Shown piece by piece: positions 44,506 to 55,739 of a stretch of DNA of 64,000 nucleotides. Below the pieces are notes generated by a model, which saw only the letters and a program-made list of their open reading frames with translations, was not told where the DNA came from and did no database searches. Numbering within the stretch: position 1 is the first letter of the stretch; every line of letters begins with the position of its first letter. This DNA comes from Linum tenue. Taxonomy: Eukaryota > Streptophyta > Magnoliopsida > Malpighiales > Linaceae. Made by a program: the position numbers and the translations under genes. Where the stretch lies: contig CAMGYJ010000006.1 in the NCBI GenBank assembly GCA_946122785.1, positions 45,652,066 through 45,716,065 of the forward strand, in the 5' to 3' direction.

Positions 44506-46894
44506 TTAACCGTTTGCTTGTCCCCAAGCAAACCAAGTCAGACACTAGGTAAGCTTACATATTTCAATCAACCAACATTGGGGACAAGTCATAAAGGCAC
44601 CAAACACGTGAATCGCACTGGTTTTCAAACATCAATACATGCACAACCTCAATAACAACCTGGACAACCACCACAAAGGACATTCGAGTGCAGCAAATCG
44701 AGTAAAGGAAGAGTCTCCCTTCTGTTCACTGGCCAACCTAGACTTGATTCAACCACTTACTCAAAACAGTCAACTCATGCATCCAACTCAAGACATCAGA
44801 ATAGAGACCGAGCAATCTAGGTCCTCACCGGGGTACAAGAGCATATAGAAAATGAAAATGAATCACTCACTCTCGACCAGTGGGGTCAGGACAATTTGAT
44901 GCGAAAGATGCGCATGCTATTTCTCTCAATACCTATCATCTCTTCACCATGATGGCAGCCTCTAAATGCTAGAGTTCACATATGGGGTGTCACCACTAAC
45001 TAATCAGGAGGTCTTAGACACAGGTTCAAATGACTGGCTAGGGTCTTGGACATGGGGAAAAGGCCTTTTAGGTGGTGGAAGTATTCATAGCAAAAGGTTC
45101 CACATTTTCCAAACACACAATCACAGTCAAACAACCCGGTATTTTCTTTCTGCTATTCTGCATTACTCAATATCTTAAGAGCACAAGAGCGAAGGAGGCA
45201 TAAACATCAGCATTTCCAAGCCAGACTGCTAAGAAACACTACTTACTGGGCATTATTCAGATTTTTGGTAGTGGCTCTCTTTTGCTTTCAATTTTTTTTC
45301 TTTTTTTTCTTTCATTTTTCTTTTCATTTCTTAAGAGAGCCACCACTTCTGCATAAATTTCAAACACCTGCCCAACTTTTAAGCACTACCTCCAACACTC
45401 ACATAGACTTAGCAGAAACAGCAGAGAATATGTAAAAACCACTCTGTGGAACCTTCTAAAAGATGCAACAAGGGTGATTTTTTCATTATAGACCAAAAGA
45501 AAGGATAACACACGGCTCAAAGGGGCTGACTAGGGGATATGACACATCAGGACAGTCAGTTTTGGGCGTGGGCTAATCCTATGCCCCCATCCTTAGCTAG
45601 TGACAACGTGAATGCTACACATCATGGAAGAGGGATCTATCGCACAAGAAAGAAACGAGCAGGCTCAAATCTCACATGGCTACCTATATGCTCTATCTCA
45701 CATTCTGATACCCTGAACTAGATGCATAAACGACTGTCAAGAACAAGTAATCAGATCAAGTCAGATCAAGTCACAGTTGGCAAGCAAACAGTTGAAAAAC
45801 TGAACCCCTACATCGTTCTACTGCACATCTCAGTCCTCATCATAGGTTGTCCTAGTCGCAAACAAGTTGTCATGCATTAATCCGAAAACCAATCAATTCA
45901 TCCATCAAAACACAGTGCCAATATGATCAAACAGCAGTACTTGGAGCCCTCAAATCGTAAGATTCGGACAGCGGACTAGGCTCCAAGCACCATCATAAAT
46001 ATTCCAACCGATACAAAGCATCCCCCACACTTAAGCACGACATTGCCCTCAATGGAGTAGAGGGAAAGATAAGGGGAACGAGGTTACCGGGTAAGAACAC
46101 TCTGGGGGACTGGAAGTGGACCAGTCAGCGAGAAACGAACGGGGGAGTGGACAATGCTGCACAAATCGAACATCAGAAACACTAGCACACTGGCGTTAGG
46201 GATAAGTGTTAGCCCAGACGGCTACATCAAACCACAAAGGAAAAACCAAAAACAAAACAAACGACACCAAGTTCAAGCTCCGCACACATGGAGCAAACAC
46301 ACAAAAGTCTAAAAAGAAAATCAAAACAAACACACTGAGACGGGCAACGAGTACAGCCTACTCGTCGCCAAGATCGTCGAGATCGATGTCGTCCATGAAC
46401 GCATCATCATCAGCAGCGCCAGCAGCTCCATTATCACCGTCAGCTGGGGCCGCACGGGCAGGCACGCACGGCCGTGCACAGGTGCCTTTTTGCCCGTGCG
46501 AGGCCGACACGGCCTGGCCGAGCCTAGGCGCACGGCCGGCTGCACCTGGCCGCTTTTGAGCCGGGCACTAACTACCGAGAGCACGCACGGCCAGGCCCAG
46601 GCATAGCGCACTGCCGTGCAGGCCAGGCAATGCCCGTGCAAGGCGCACGCGCCAAGCCAGGCTGAGCGCACGGCCGTGCTTGTTGCAATTTTGGCCCTGC
46701 GCTCGTGGCCGAGAGCTCGCACGGCCAGGGGGTACCCGCACGGCCGTGCAAGTCAAGGTTCTGGCCGTGCGACTTGCTGGGGTCCCGAAATCAACCTGTT
46801 TTCACTCAAAAATGACACGTAACTCTGGATCAACGTCTCCAAGACTAAAAAACACACAAAATCAAAGGAAAAAGAGTAGAAAATGCAAACCTCG
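44506..46894 (-). other. 3' non-coding internal region
   Basis: No gene is recognised. From the ORF side it holds the palindrome array (46455-46775), the conserved CGACATTGCCCTCAATGGAG with the internal purine tract at 46022-46035 (plus strand CATCCCCCACACTTAAG), a T-rich run (45283-45320) and GGGGACAAGCAAAC just before the polypurine tract. Short open frames here are chance. Confidence 0.7.
46455..46775. repeat. Five palindrome units in internal region (copy 1)
   Basis: Five tandem-like units of about 55-65 bp, each with a CACGGCC half-site, central CACGGCCGTG (some mutated here) and an inverted half-site. The spacers between units differ. The copy at 53145-53460 is better preserved. The motif is the one found in this family's LTRs. 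Confidence 0.85.
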
Positions 46895-46912
46895 GTGGGG
46901 TTGCCTCCCCAC
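46895..46912 (-). other. Post-gag-protease hairpin
   Basis: GTGGGG and CCCCAC (6-bp stem) flank the loop AGGCAA on the minus strand, 45-62 bp after the gag-protease stop. The flanking GGTAAAGAAGCGCT is conserved. Confidence 0.75.
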
Positions 46913-46956
46913 AAGCGCTTCTTTACCGTCTTTTAGCTGGATGCCAGTACGGATGC

Positions 46957-49689
46957 TCAGGGAAGTGTAGGATCAGGTGCCTTCAAGAGCGGATCCACAT
47001 CGCTCTTGAGGTACAGCTTCAAATGGTGGCCATGCACGCGACGAATGTGGCCACCAGCATTTGCCAGCTCGACTTGGCCATCCGGTAGGATGCAAGCGAG
47101 TGAATACTCGGATGGCCAAGGTGGGGGCGGGACCAGCTCATAGTGGTCTCCGGCTTTCTTGCGAGCAGGCTTAGCTGCCTGCAGTTTCGGCCGCCACTCC
47201 TCCTTGATCTGTTCTTTGGGTGACGGAGTGGTCCGGAGTGGCGGCGAAGGTGGGGGAGGCGGGTCCTGCAAAATAGGCAGCACAGAAGGATACACGACAG
47301 ACTCGTGCTCTTGGTGAGATACAGCATGCAGAGGTAACGAAGCAGGTATAGTGTTAGCAACTGAAAACGTTATTCGCTCCTCGCCATCTCTCAAAACTAA
47401 GGTCCCATCATGTACATCTATGAGAGCCTTGGCGGTGGCCAGGAATGGCCTTCCCAGTATAAGAGGCACTTCTGTGTCCTCACTGATGTCCAGGATAACA
47501 AAATCCACAGGATATGTGAATTTGCCAACCTTAACCAGAAGGTCTTCCACTATACCCCTAGGATGCACTATAGATCTGTCAGCTAATTGAAGGGTCATCC
47601 TAGTAGCACGGGGTTCACCTAGGCCTAGTTTCATGAACAATTTATATGGAATAACATTGATACTAGCACCTAAATCCGCCAAGGACTTCTCTACATGCAA
47701 TTTATCAATAGAGCACGGGATAGTGAAACTACCTGGGTCCTTTTTCTTCTGCGGAAGCTTGTTCTGCAGAATAGCGGAGCACTCCTCGCTGAGCTCCACA
47801 GTGGCCAGCTCACTCAGCTTCTGCTTCTTTGAGAGAAGCTCTTTCAGAAACTTCGCATACTTCGGCATTTGCGATAGTGCCTCCAGGAAGGGCACTTGGA
47901 CATTCAGCTTCTTAAGCATGGCCATGAAGTTTGCGAACTCTGTCTCCAGCCTGTCTTTGTGCAACCGAGTAGGGAAAGGGAGTTTAGGGACATACTCCTT
48001 CACTACTGGTTGCGGTTTAGGTGCAGGCACCTCAACCTCCTTCTCTACTTCCTGTTCAACCGCTGGAGATACTGCAACAGGGCTTTCTTTCTCCGGCTCC
48101 CGAGCAGGGGGATCAACAGTTATCTTGCCACTCCTGGTCATGATGGCATTGCAGCGCTCATTCGGGGTCGGCGGGTGAGGGATGGTCTGCCCGGGTAGAG
48201 TACCAGGAGCCCTTTGAGCCACTGCCTGGGCCACGCTCCCCAGCTGGGTCTGGATATCCTGCAAAACAGCCTGTGTGTTCCTCTGACCAGCTTCAAGAGC
48301 CAGGAGTTGACCCGAGGCCTTCTCCATGAACTGCTCAAAGGTGTTGAATTTCTGAGCACTAACACTGGCGAGAGAACCCACCAAGCCTCGCAGTTCAGCC
48401 ATCTGATCATTCTGCACTGGGGCAGCAGGGGCTGCACCTGGCTGCTGGAAAGGCCGCGGCTGTGATTGAGCAGCATGCCCCTGCATGGGCTGATATGGTG
48501 GCCTCTGGAAGCCCGGTGGACCCTGGGGGACTGGTGGTCTGGAATTTGCCCCAACCCAGGAGAAGTTGGGGTGCTGGCGCCACCCCTCATTGTAGGTGCT
48601 ACTGTAGGGGTCATTGCGCCTGACATTGTTGATGAAGTTCACCTGTTCCTGGGGTGTGGTCGATTCCTTCATCGCCTGACAGTCTTCCACCATATGATGG
48701 GTGCTCTCGCACCACTGGCAGAGCATCGCTTGCTGCTGTCCTGCACCTGCAATCAAACCAGAACGATCGATAGCTGAAACCAGCTTCGATACCACCTGCA
48801 CCAAATCAGATGACTGGGTGCCTACAGCATGCACGCCCCGGCCTGGTGCTCTCCTCGATCTCCTGGCAGTGCCCCAATCATAACCATTCTCCGCCATCTC
48901 TTCAAAGAATTGATTCAGCTGTGGCGGGGTTTTGGTCAACATGTTCCCGCCACAAACCGAATCGATCAGCTGCTTGTCCTCCGGGAAGAGGGCGTGATAG
49001 AAGGTACCCACCTTGAACGCATCGTTGAAACCATGGTTGGGACACCTGAGAAAGAGGCTGGTGTACCTCTCCCAAGCATCCCTAATGGTCTCATCCTCAT
49101 CCTGAGTAAAATGTGTAATCTGCTTCTGGAGATCAGCTGTCTTGGATGGAGGATGGTAGCGGGTGAGGAACTTGTCCGCCAGGTTGGCGAACGTGGTGAT
49201 GGAGCCCGGAGGTCGAGTGTCTAGCCACTCCTTGGCCTGGCCTTCCAGAGTGAATGGGAAGTACCTCAGCTGGATGGCATCTGCTGGTACCCCATTGATC
49301 TTGATTCCATCGATGAGCTCGTGGAATCGCCTGAGATGCGATCGAGGGCACTCTCCCTCCTTACCACGGAACACTACTGAACCGCGCAGCATGGTGATCA
49401 CGGAGGTGCTCACCTCAAAGTTGTTGGCTGGGACCTGAGGGTGTTGAATAGGTGACCTCATGTCCGCAGCCCTAGCGGTCCAGTAGGATCCCATGGTCTG
49501 CTCCTCGGGGATCAAATCGTTGTTCTGCGCATCACCCATCTCTCCTTCTTCTTCTTCTTCTCCTAACTGCAGCTGTGTTAGCGCCTCCTCCGCAGCCAGT
49601 CGCGCCTTTAGAGCCCGCTTGAAGTTCCTACAAGTTCGTTCAAGCTCCTGGTCTAATGGTAGTAGATCTCCCGATTGGCTACGGGTCAT
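46957..49689 (-). CDS. Gag-protease polyprotein, intact (910 aa), Athila-like
   Basis: An uninterrupted frame starts MTRSQSGDLLPLDQEL about 120 bp after the PBS. Residues 70-280 form the capsid-like gag domain (FEVSTSVITML, AKEWLDTRPPGSITTF, DAWERYTSLFLRCPNHGF). Residues 324-337 are a CX2CX4HX4C zinc knuckle, CQWCESTHHMVEDC. Residues 380-500 are Pro/Gln-rich and coiled. The retropepsin domain is at about 655-775, with catalytic DLGAS at 672-676 and flap ILGRPFLAT at 744-752. It would assemble element RNA into particles and cleave itself. The frame ends without RT or integrase. Three other copies in the window are broken, so this may be the source or helper copy for gag. Confidence 0.93.
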   Translation of the reverse strand: MTRSQSGDLLPLDQELERTCRNFKRALKARLAAEEALTQLQLGEEEEEGEMGDAQNNDLIPEEQTMGSYWTARAADMRSPIQHPQVPANNFEVSTSVITMLRGSVVFRGKEGECPRSHLRRFHELIDGIKINGVPADAIQLRYFPFTLEGQAKEWLDTRPPGSITTFANLADKFLTRYHPPSKTADLQKQITHFTQDEDETIRDAWERYTSLFLRCPNHGFNDAFKVGTFYHALFPEDKQLIDSVCGGNMLTKTPPQLNQFFEEMAENGYDWGTARRSRRAPGRGVHAVGTQSSDLVQVVSKLVSAIDRSGLIAGAGQQQAMLCQWCESTHHMVEDCQAMKESTTPQEQVNFINNVRRNDPYSSTYNEGWRQHPNFSWVGANSRPPVPQGPPGFQRPPYQPMQGHAAQSQPRPFQQPGAAPAAPVQNDQMAELRGLVGSLASVSAQKFNTFEQFMEKASGQLLALEAGQRNTQAVLQDIQTQLGSVAQAVAQRAPGTLPGQTIPHPPTPNERCNAIMTRSGKITVDPPAREPEKESPVAVSPAVEQEVEKEVEVPAPKPQPVVKEYVPKLPFPTRLHKDRLETEFANFMAMLKKLNVQVPFLEALSQMPKYAKFLKELLSKKQKLSELATVELSEECSAILQNKLPQKKKDPGSFTIPCSIDKLHVEKSLADLGASINVIPYKLFMKLGLGEPRATRMTLQLADRSIVHPRGIVEDLLVKVGKFTYPVDFVILDISEDTEVPLILGRPFLATAKALIDVHDGTLVLRDGEERITFSVANTIPASLPLHAVSHQEHESVVYPSVLPILQDPPPPPSPPLRTTPSPKEQIKEEWRPKLQAAKPARKKAGDHYELVPPPPWPSEYSLACILPDGQVELANAGGHIRRVHGHHLKLYLKSDVDPLLKAPDPTLP

Positions 49690-49808
49690 GCACTACCTGC
49701 ACACAAGCAGCAGAAGCAACCCGTGAAGGCACACAGGTGGAAGAGATAAAATGCAGTAAATAAAAGCTAGAGTAACAAATTCTCACGTTTCCCCAATAAC
49801 CTAGAGGG

Positions 49809-49826
49809 TCCCCGGCAACGGCGCCA
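49809..49826 (-). other. Primer binding site, tRNA-Asp type
   Basis: On the minus strand TGGCGCCGTTGCCGGGGA begins six bases after the LTR end. Confidence 0.9.
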
Positions 49827-49832
49827 AAAACT

Positions 49833-51176
49833 TGACTCGCTAAAACACAACACCTAACAATGGCCAAGTGTAACCAATGAAAGGGACTGCAGTATAGGCA
49901 AGTTTAATTATCAACCCGGGGTCTAGATCTACTGCTTACTCCGTGATTCTCTATTATCTAGCAAACTAAGTCGAGTGATTGTTGTAAAAAGTAAAAGCAA
50001 CAAGAAAGCAGTAAATTGTTCGGGTTTCTAAAGCAGGCAAGAGTCACTCGGGATTAAGTCCCCCTAGCCCCTTAGTCAGGTTCAATTGCAATTCCCTGGG
50101 TTGATTTACTGTTGATTAGACTGCGGAAGATCCGACAGTAGCTTGGAATCTCTTAAGCTGACCAAGCCCTCTCAGTCTAACTACCCGGCAGACGACTAGT
50201 CTTCACCGGGATAGAAAGCTGAGGCTATGAACACAGAACTCCACTACTGGCGCCAAGAACACCAGTACAAAGCAGTAAACTGGCTAACTCTCGTATAGCC
50301 AATCTCCTACTATCGAATGAAGGGGCTCTAACAACCTAATCAGATTCTATCTATCTCAGGTTGAAGCAGAAATTGAGACAAGCTGATCAGACTCAAATCA
50401 ATTCATGAAACATGCGTCATTCGATTAAAATCAAGCAGTAATATCATCCCAAGTCATTACAATCAAATCCCTAACACAAGGAACTAGGGTTCTTCATACC
50501 CAAGTGAGAGAAGGGTTCTACTCCATAGAGAGAGAAGAGAAAACAAGAATCGGATTAGTCATACTCATAACGATGAGGATAATCTGCTCCGGGATGATGA
50601 TTTTCACTCCTATGACGATCTCCAGGCTCGATTCGATGAAATCCAGCTCTTAGACAGCTTCTAGGATGAGTTCTTCGCACTTTCTCTCTCTAGGGCTCTG
50701 TTTTTGCTCTGAAAACACCCCTCTCGCACTTTTGGCTCGAATTAGGCTTTAAAACCGACTTTCCCGAGTTGCACGGCCAGGTGCACGGCCGTGCACAACA
50801 CCATTCTGGCCGTGCACCCTCAAAACGCACCGTATCAATTATTCGGCCTTCATCCACCTTGCACGGCCAGGCGCACGGCCGTGCAATCTTCAGGGTCTGG
50901 CCGTGCATGGCCTCGACATGAGGTGCACGGCCAAATGGCTCAAGTGCACGGCCGTGCAGCCTCCTGGTCTGCCCGTGCACTCCCCAAAAAGCTCGCCCTT
51001 CGTCCGTTCTGCGTCCAATCGACCCCAGACTCGCTCCTAAGCCTTCATTCACGTACTAGGTCCTGAAATAACACAGACAAGCACAACCTAGCGTGAAATC
51101 GGCCTAAAACACGAGAATCAACACCTCAAACGGTGTAAGTATGAGGGTAAAAACAAGTGTAAATGACGGTCTATCA
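49833..51176 (-). mobile_element. Middle LTR (LTR-B) of the 43-55 kb array
   Basis: 1344 bp with full termini. It serves as 5' LTR of the element to its left (PBS at 49826) and as 3' LTR of the truncated unit to its right, whose polypurine tract abuts at 51177. A TTTTAAA box (50747-50754) lies just downstream of the palindrome array on the minus strand. Confidence 0.92.
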
Positions 51177-53144
51177 AACTCCCCCACACTTAACCGTTTG
51201 CTTGTCCCCAAGCAAACCAAGTCAGACACTAAGTAAGCTTACATATTTCAATCAACCAACATTGGGGACAAGTCATAAAGGCACAAAACACGTGAATCGC
51301 ACTGGTTCTCAAACATCAATACATGCACAACCTCACTAACAACCTGGACAACCACCACAAAGGACATTCGAGTGCAGCAAATCGAGTAAAGGAATAGTCC
51401 CCCTTCTGTTCACTGGCCAACCTAGACTTGATTCAACCACTTACTCAAAACAGTCAACTCATGCATCCAAATCAAGACATCAGAATAGAGACCGAGCAAT
51501 CTAGGTCCTCACCGGGATACAAGAGCATATAGAAAATGAAAATGAATCACTCACTCTCGACCAGTGGGGTCAGGACAATTTGATGCGAAAGATGCGCATG
51601 CTATTTCTCTCAATACCTATCATCTCTTCACCATGATGGGAGCCTCTAAATGCTAGAGTTCACATATGGGGTGTCACCACTAACTAATCAGGAGGTCTTA
51701 GACACAGGTTCAAATGACTGGCTAGGGTCTTGGACATGGGGAAAAGGCCTTTTAGGTGGTGGAAGTATTCATAGCAAAAGGTTCCACATTTTCCAAACAC
51801 ACAATCACAGTCAAACAACCCGGTATTTTCTTTCTACTATTCTGCATTCTCAATATATTAAGATCACAAGAGCAGAGGAGGCATAAACATCAGCATTTCC
51901 AAGCCAGACTGCTAAGAAACACTACTACTGGGCATTATTCAGATTTTTGGTAGTGGCTCTCTTTTGCTTTCAATTTTTTTCTTTGTTTTTCTTTTATTTT
52001 TCTTTTCATTTCTTAAGAGAGCCACCACTTCTGCATAAATTTCAAACACCTGCCCAACTTTTAAGCACTACCTCCAACACTCACATAGACTTTAGCAGAA
52101 ACAGCAGAGAATATGTAACAACCACTCTGCGGAACCTTCTAAAAGATGCAACAAGGGTGATTTTTTCCATTATAGACCAAAAGAAAGGATAACACACGGC
52201 TCAAAGGGGCTGACTAGGGGATATAACACATCAGGACAGTCAGTTTTGGGCGTGGGCTAATCCTATGCCCCCATCATCTTAGCTAGTGACAACGTGAATG
52301 CTACACATCATGGAAGAGGGATCTATCGCACAAGAAAGAAACGAGCAGGCTCAAATCTCACATGGCTACCTATATGCTCTATCTCACATTCTGATACCCT
52401 GAACTAGGTGCATAAACGACTGTCAAGAACAAGTAATCAGATCAAGTCAAATCAAGTCACAGTTGGCAAGCAAACAGTTGAAAAACTGAACCCCTACATC
52501 GTTCTACTGCACATCTCAGTCCTCATCATAGGTTGTCCTAGTCGCAAACAAGTTGTCATGCATTAATCCGAAAACCAATCAATTCATCCATCAAAACACA
52601 GTGCCCATATGATCAAACAGCAGTACTTGGAGCCCTCAAATCGTAAGATTCGTACAGCGGACTAGGCTCCAAGCACCATCATAAATATTCCAACCGATAC
52701 AAAGCATCCCCCCACACTTAAGCACGACATTGCCCTCAATGGAGTAGATGGAAAGATAAGGGGAACGATGTTACCGGGGAAGAACACTGCTGGGGGACTG
52801 GAAGTGGACCAGTCAGCGAGAAACGAACGGGGGAGTGGACAATGCTGCACAAATCGAACACCAGAAACACACTAGCACACTGGCGTTAGGGATAAGTGTT
52901 AGCCCAGACGGCTACATCAAACCACAAATGAAAAACCAAAAACAAAAACAACCGACAAAAAGTTCAAGCTCCGCACACATGGAGCAAACACACAAAAGTC
53001 TAAAAAGAAAATCAAAACAAACACACTGAGACGGGCAACGAGTACAGCCTACTCGTCGCCAAGATCGTCGAGATCGATGTCGTCCATGAACGCATCATCA
53101 TCAGCAGCGCCAGCAGCTCCATTATCACCGTCAGCTGGGGCCGC

Positions 53145-53460
53145 ACGGGCAGGCACGCACGGCCGTGCACAGGTGCCTTTTGCCCGTGCAGGCCGACACG
53201 GCCTGGCCGAGCCTAGGCGCACGGCCGTGCACCTGGCGCTTTTGGCCGTGCACTAACTACCGAGAGCACGCACGGCCAGGCCAGGCATAGCGCACGGCCG
53301 TGCAAGGCCATGCAATGCCCGTGCAAGGCGCACGGCCAAGCCAGGCTGAGCGCACGGCCGTGCATTGTGCAATTTTGGCCGTGCGCTCGTGGCCGAGAGC
53401 TCGCACGGCCAGGGGGGTACCTGCACGGCCGTGCAAGTCAAGGTTCTGGCCGTGCGACTT
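53145..53460. repeat. Five palindrome units in internal region (copy 2)
   Basis: Better-preserved copy of the 46455 array: central CACGGCCGTG occurs at about 53158, 53220, 53292, 53352 and 53423. Each is preceded by a CACGG(C) half-site and followed by GGCCGTG or GCCCGTG. Confidence 0.9.
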
Positions 53461-53641
53461 GCTAGGGTCCCGAAATCAACCTGTTTTCACTCAAAAACAA
53501 CACGTAACTCTGGATCAACGTCTCAAGACTCAAAAACACACAAAATCAAAGGAAAAAGAGTAAGAAAATGCAAACCTCGGTGGGGTTGCCTCCCCACAAG
53601 CGCTTCTTTACCGTCTTTTAGCTGGACGCCAGTACGTATGC

Positions 53642-54190
53642 TCAGGGAAGTGTAGGATCAGGTGCCTTCAAGAGCGGATCCACATCGCTCTTGAGGTACA
53701 GCTTCAAATGGTGGCCATGCACGCGACGAATGTGGCCACCAGCATTTGCCAGCTCGACTTGGCCATCCGGTAGGATGCAAGCGAGTGAATACTCGGATGG
53801 CCAAGGTGGGGGCGGGACCAGCTCATAGTGGTCTCCGGCTTTCTTGCGAGCAGGCTTAGCTGCATGCAGTTTCGGCCGCCACTCCTCCTTGATCTGTTCT
53901 TTGGGTGACGGAGTGGTCCGGAGTGGCGGCGAAGGTGGGGGAGGCGGGTCCTGCAAAATAGGCAGCAGAGAAGGATACACGACAGACTCGTGCTCTTGGT
54001 GAGATACAGCATGCAGAGGTAACGAAGCAGGTATAGTGTTAGCAACTGAAAACGTTATTCGCTCCTCGCCATCTCTCAAAACTAAGGTCCCATCATGTAC
54101 ATCTATGAGAGCCTTGGCGGTGGCCAGGAATGGCCTTCCCAGTATAAGAGGCACTTCTGTGTCCTCACTGATGTCCAGGATAACAAAATC
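53642..54190 (-). pseudogene. Protease C-terminal fragment
   Basis: Encodes the last ~180 residues of the gag-protease (FVILDISEDTEVPLILGRPF to the C-terminus), almost identical to the intact copy. The catalytic Asp and everything before it are deleted. Confidence 0.9.
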
Positions 54191-55062
54191 TCCTACTATC
54201 GAATGAAGGGGCTCTAACAACCTAATCAGATTCTATCTATCTCAGGTTGAAGCAGAAATTGAGACAAGCTGATCAGACTCAAATCAATTCATGAAACATG
54301 CGTCATTCGATTAAAATCAAGCAGTAATATCATCCCAAGTCATTACAATCAAATCCCTAACACAAGGAACTAGGGTTCTTCATACCCAAGTGAGAGAAGG
54401 GTTCTACTCCATAGAGAGAGAAGAGAAAACAAGAATCGGATTAGTCATACTCATAACGATGAGGATAATCTGCTCCGGGACGATGATTTTCACTCCTATG
54501 ACGATCTCCAGGCTCGATTCGATGAAATCCAGCTCTTAGACAGCTTCTAGGATGAGTTCTTCGCACTTTCTCTCTCTAGGGCTCTGTTTTTGCTCTGAAA
54601 ACACCCCTCTCTCACTTTTGGCTCGAATGAGGCTTTAAAACCGACTTTCCCGAGTTGCACGGCCAGGTGCACGGCCGTGCACAACACCATTCTGGCCGTG
54701 CACCCTCAAAACGCACCGTATCAATTATTCGGCCTTCATCCACCTTGCACGGCCAGGCGCACGGCCGTGCAATCTTCAGGGTCTGGCCGTGCATGGCCTC
54801 GACATGAGGTGCACGGCCAAATGGCTCAAGTGCACGGCCGTGCAGCCTCCTGGTCTGCCCGTGCACTCCCCAAAAAGCTCGCCCTTCGTCCGTTCTGCGT
54901 CCAATCGACCCCAGACTCGCTCCTAAGCCTTCATTCACGTACTAGGTCATGAAATAACACAGACAAGCACAACCTAGCGTGAAATCGGCCTAAAACACGA
55001 GAATCAACATCTCAAACGGTGTAAGTATGAGGGTAAAAACAAGTGTAAATGACGGTCTATCA
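54187..55062 (-). mobile_element. Truncated 5' LTR (LTR-C) of the array
   Basis: About 870 bp matching 50310-51176, with the outer TGATAGACC end intact at 55062. It differs from LTR-B at only about five sites by eye, fewer than LTR-B differs from LTR-A. The PBS-proximal third is deleted. The right flank GTTAT does not match the left flank AGAAG of the array. Confidence 0.88.
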
Positions 55063-55399
55063 GTTATTGTGTTGTGTAATATCCATTAGATATTGGATTG
55101 TAAATTATTGTTAATATCCATTAAATATTTGGATGAAAACTTTAAATTATTAATTGCATTCCTCTCCCTTCGGTCGAGCATATTTTATCCCTTCGGTCGA
55201 GTGTATTGCATTTTGATCAAAATCACGAAATGCGTCAGTTTTCTCTACACACTTGATTGATAGAGGAGTAAAATTTTTTATGCAAATATTATATGGATTC
55301 ACTTGAGACAAAATGAGAAGTGTTTAAATTGATACAGTCGTACTAATGTACTATGACTTTATTATAAATGTTAGTCAACTTTCTTAATAGTTAGTTGGA

Positions 55400-55575
55400 G
55401 AATTGCTTTTGCAGGTTAACCCACGACCCAACTGCATCCGTCACCGACGCAACCCGACCCGTAGAAGAATGTGGGTGGATTGCGGGTCACAATTATTCCA
55501 AATCGCTAGTAAGCGGGTGAGTTAATTTAAAACAAAAACTCACCCAACCCGCTCATTGCCCATCTCTACGTGTGG
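55400..55575. mobile_element. Possible hAT MITE inside the hAT element
   Basis: CCCGACCC and AACCCGCTC-rich sequence ending TTGCCCATCTCTA (about 55572), like the terminal words at 4641 and 11895. The left end is not clear. Confidence 0.35.
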
Positions 55576-55739
55576 GATTGAACCCACATTATTGGATATT
55601 GGCCACAACTTGGAAAACTTAGGAGTAGGCTAGAATTACTGTAATCATTCGAAGTCTCTAAACTATAGGATATTTTATAATATATACAACAAAAGTTTAC
55701 AATCAAATTATAATTAAAATAATTCCAAATCTCATTCCT

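Larger units (their letters stand above)
43153..51176 (-). mobile_element. Non-autonomous Athila-like element, full length (LTR group 4)
   Basis: Two LTRs (43153-44492 and 49833-51176) bound a 5.34-kb interior. In minus orientation the order is 5' LTR, tRNA-Asp PBS, intact gag-protease, hairpin, palindrome array, internal purine tract, polypurine tract, 3' LTR. The LTRs differ at about 30 sites by eye (about 2.4%). No reverse transcriptase, RNase H or integrase motif is present on either strand, so it needs enzymes from a relative. Its left flank AGAAG is not repeated at either possible right edge. Right of 51176 a second internal region begins directly. Confidence 0.9.
51177..54190 (-). mobile_element. 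Truncated second internal region of the array
   Basis: Aligns with 44493-47510, from the polypurine tract through the non-coding region, internal purine tract (52709-52720), palindrome units (53145-53460), hairpin (53580-53597) and the protease C-terminus. It stops in the protease at 54190, where LTR sequence begins. The joint shares the bases AATC with both parents, suggesting end-joining deletion. Confidence 0.9.

Noticed and set aside
44090..46775. CRISPR-like reading of the regularly repeated palindromes
   Set aside because: Spacer lengths vary, the units are in a plant retrotransposon LTR and interior, and no cas genes exist. The structure is not a CRISPR array.
46206..46970. Several open frames through the CACGGCC array, on both strands
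   Set aside because: They arise because the repeated motif lacks stop codons. Products are low-complexity and differ between the two array copies.
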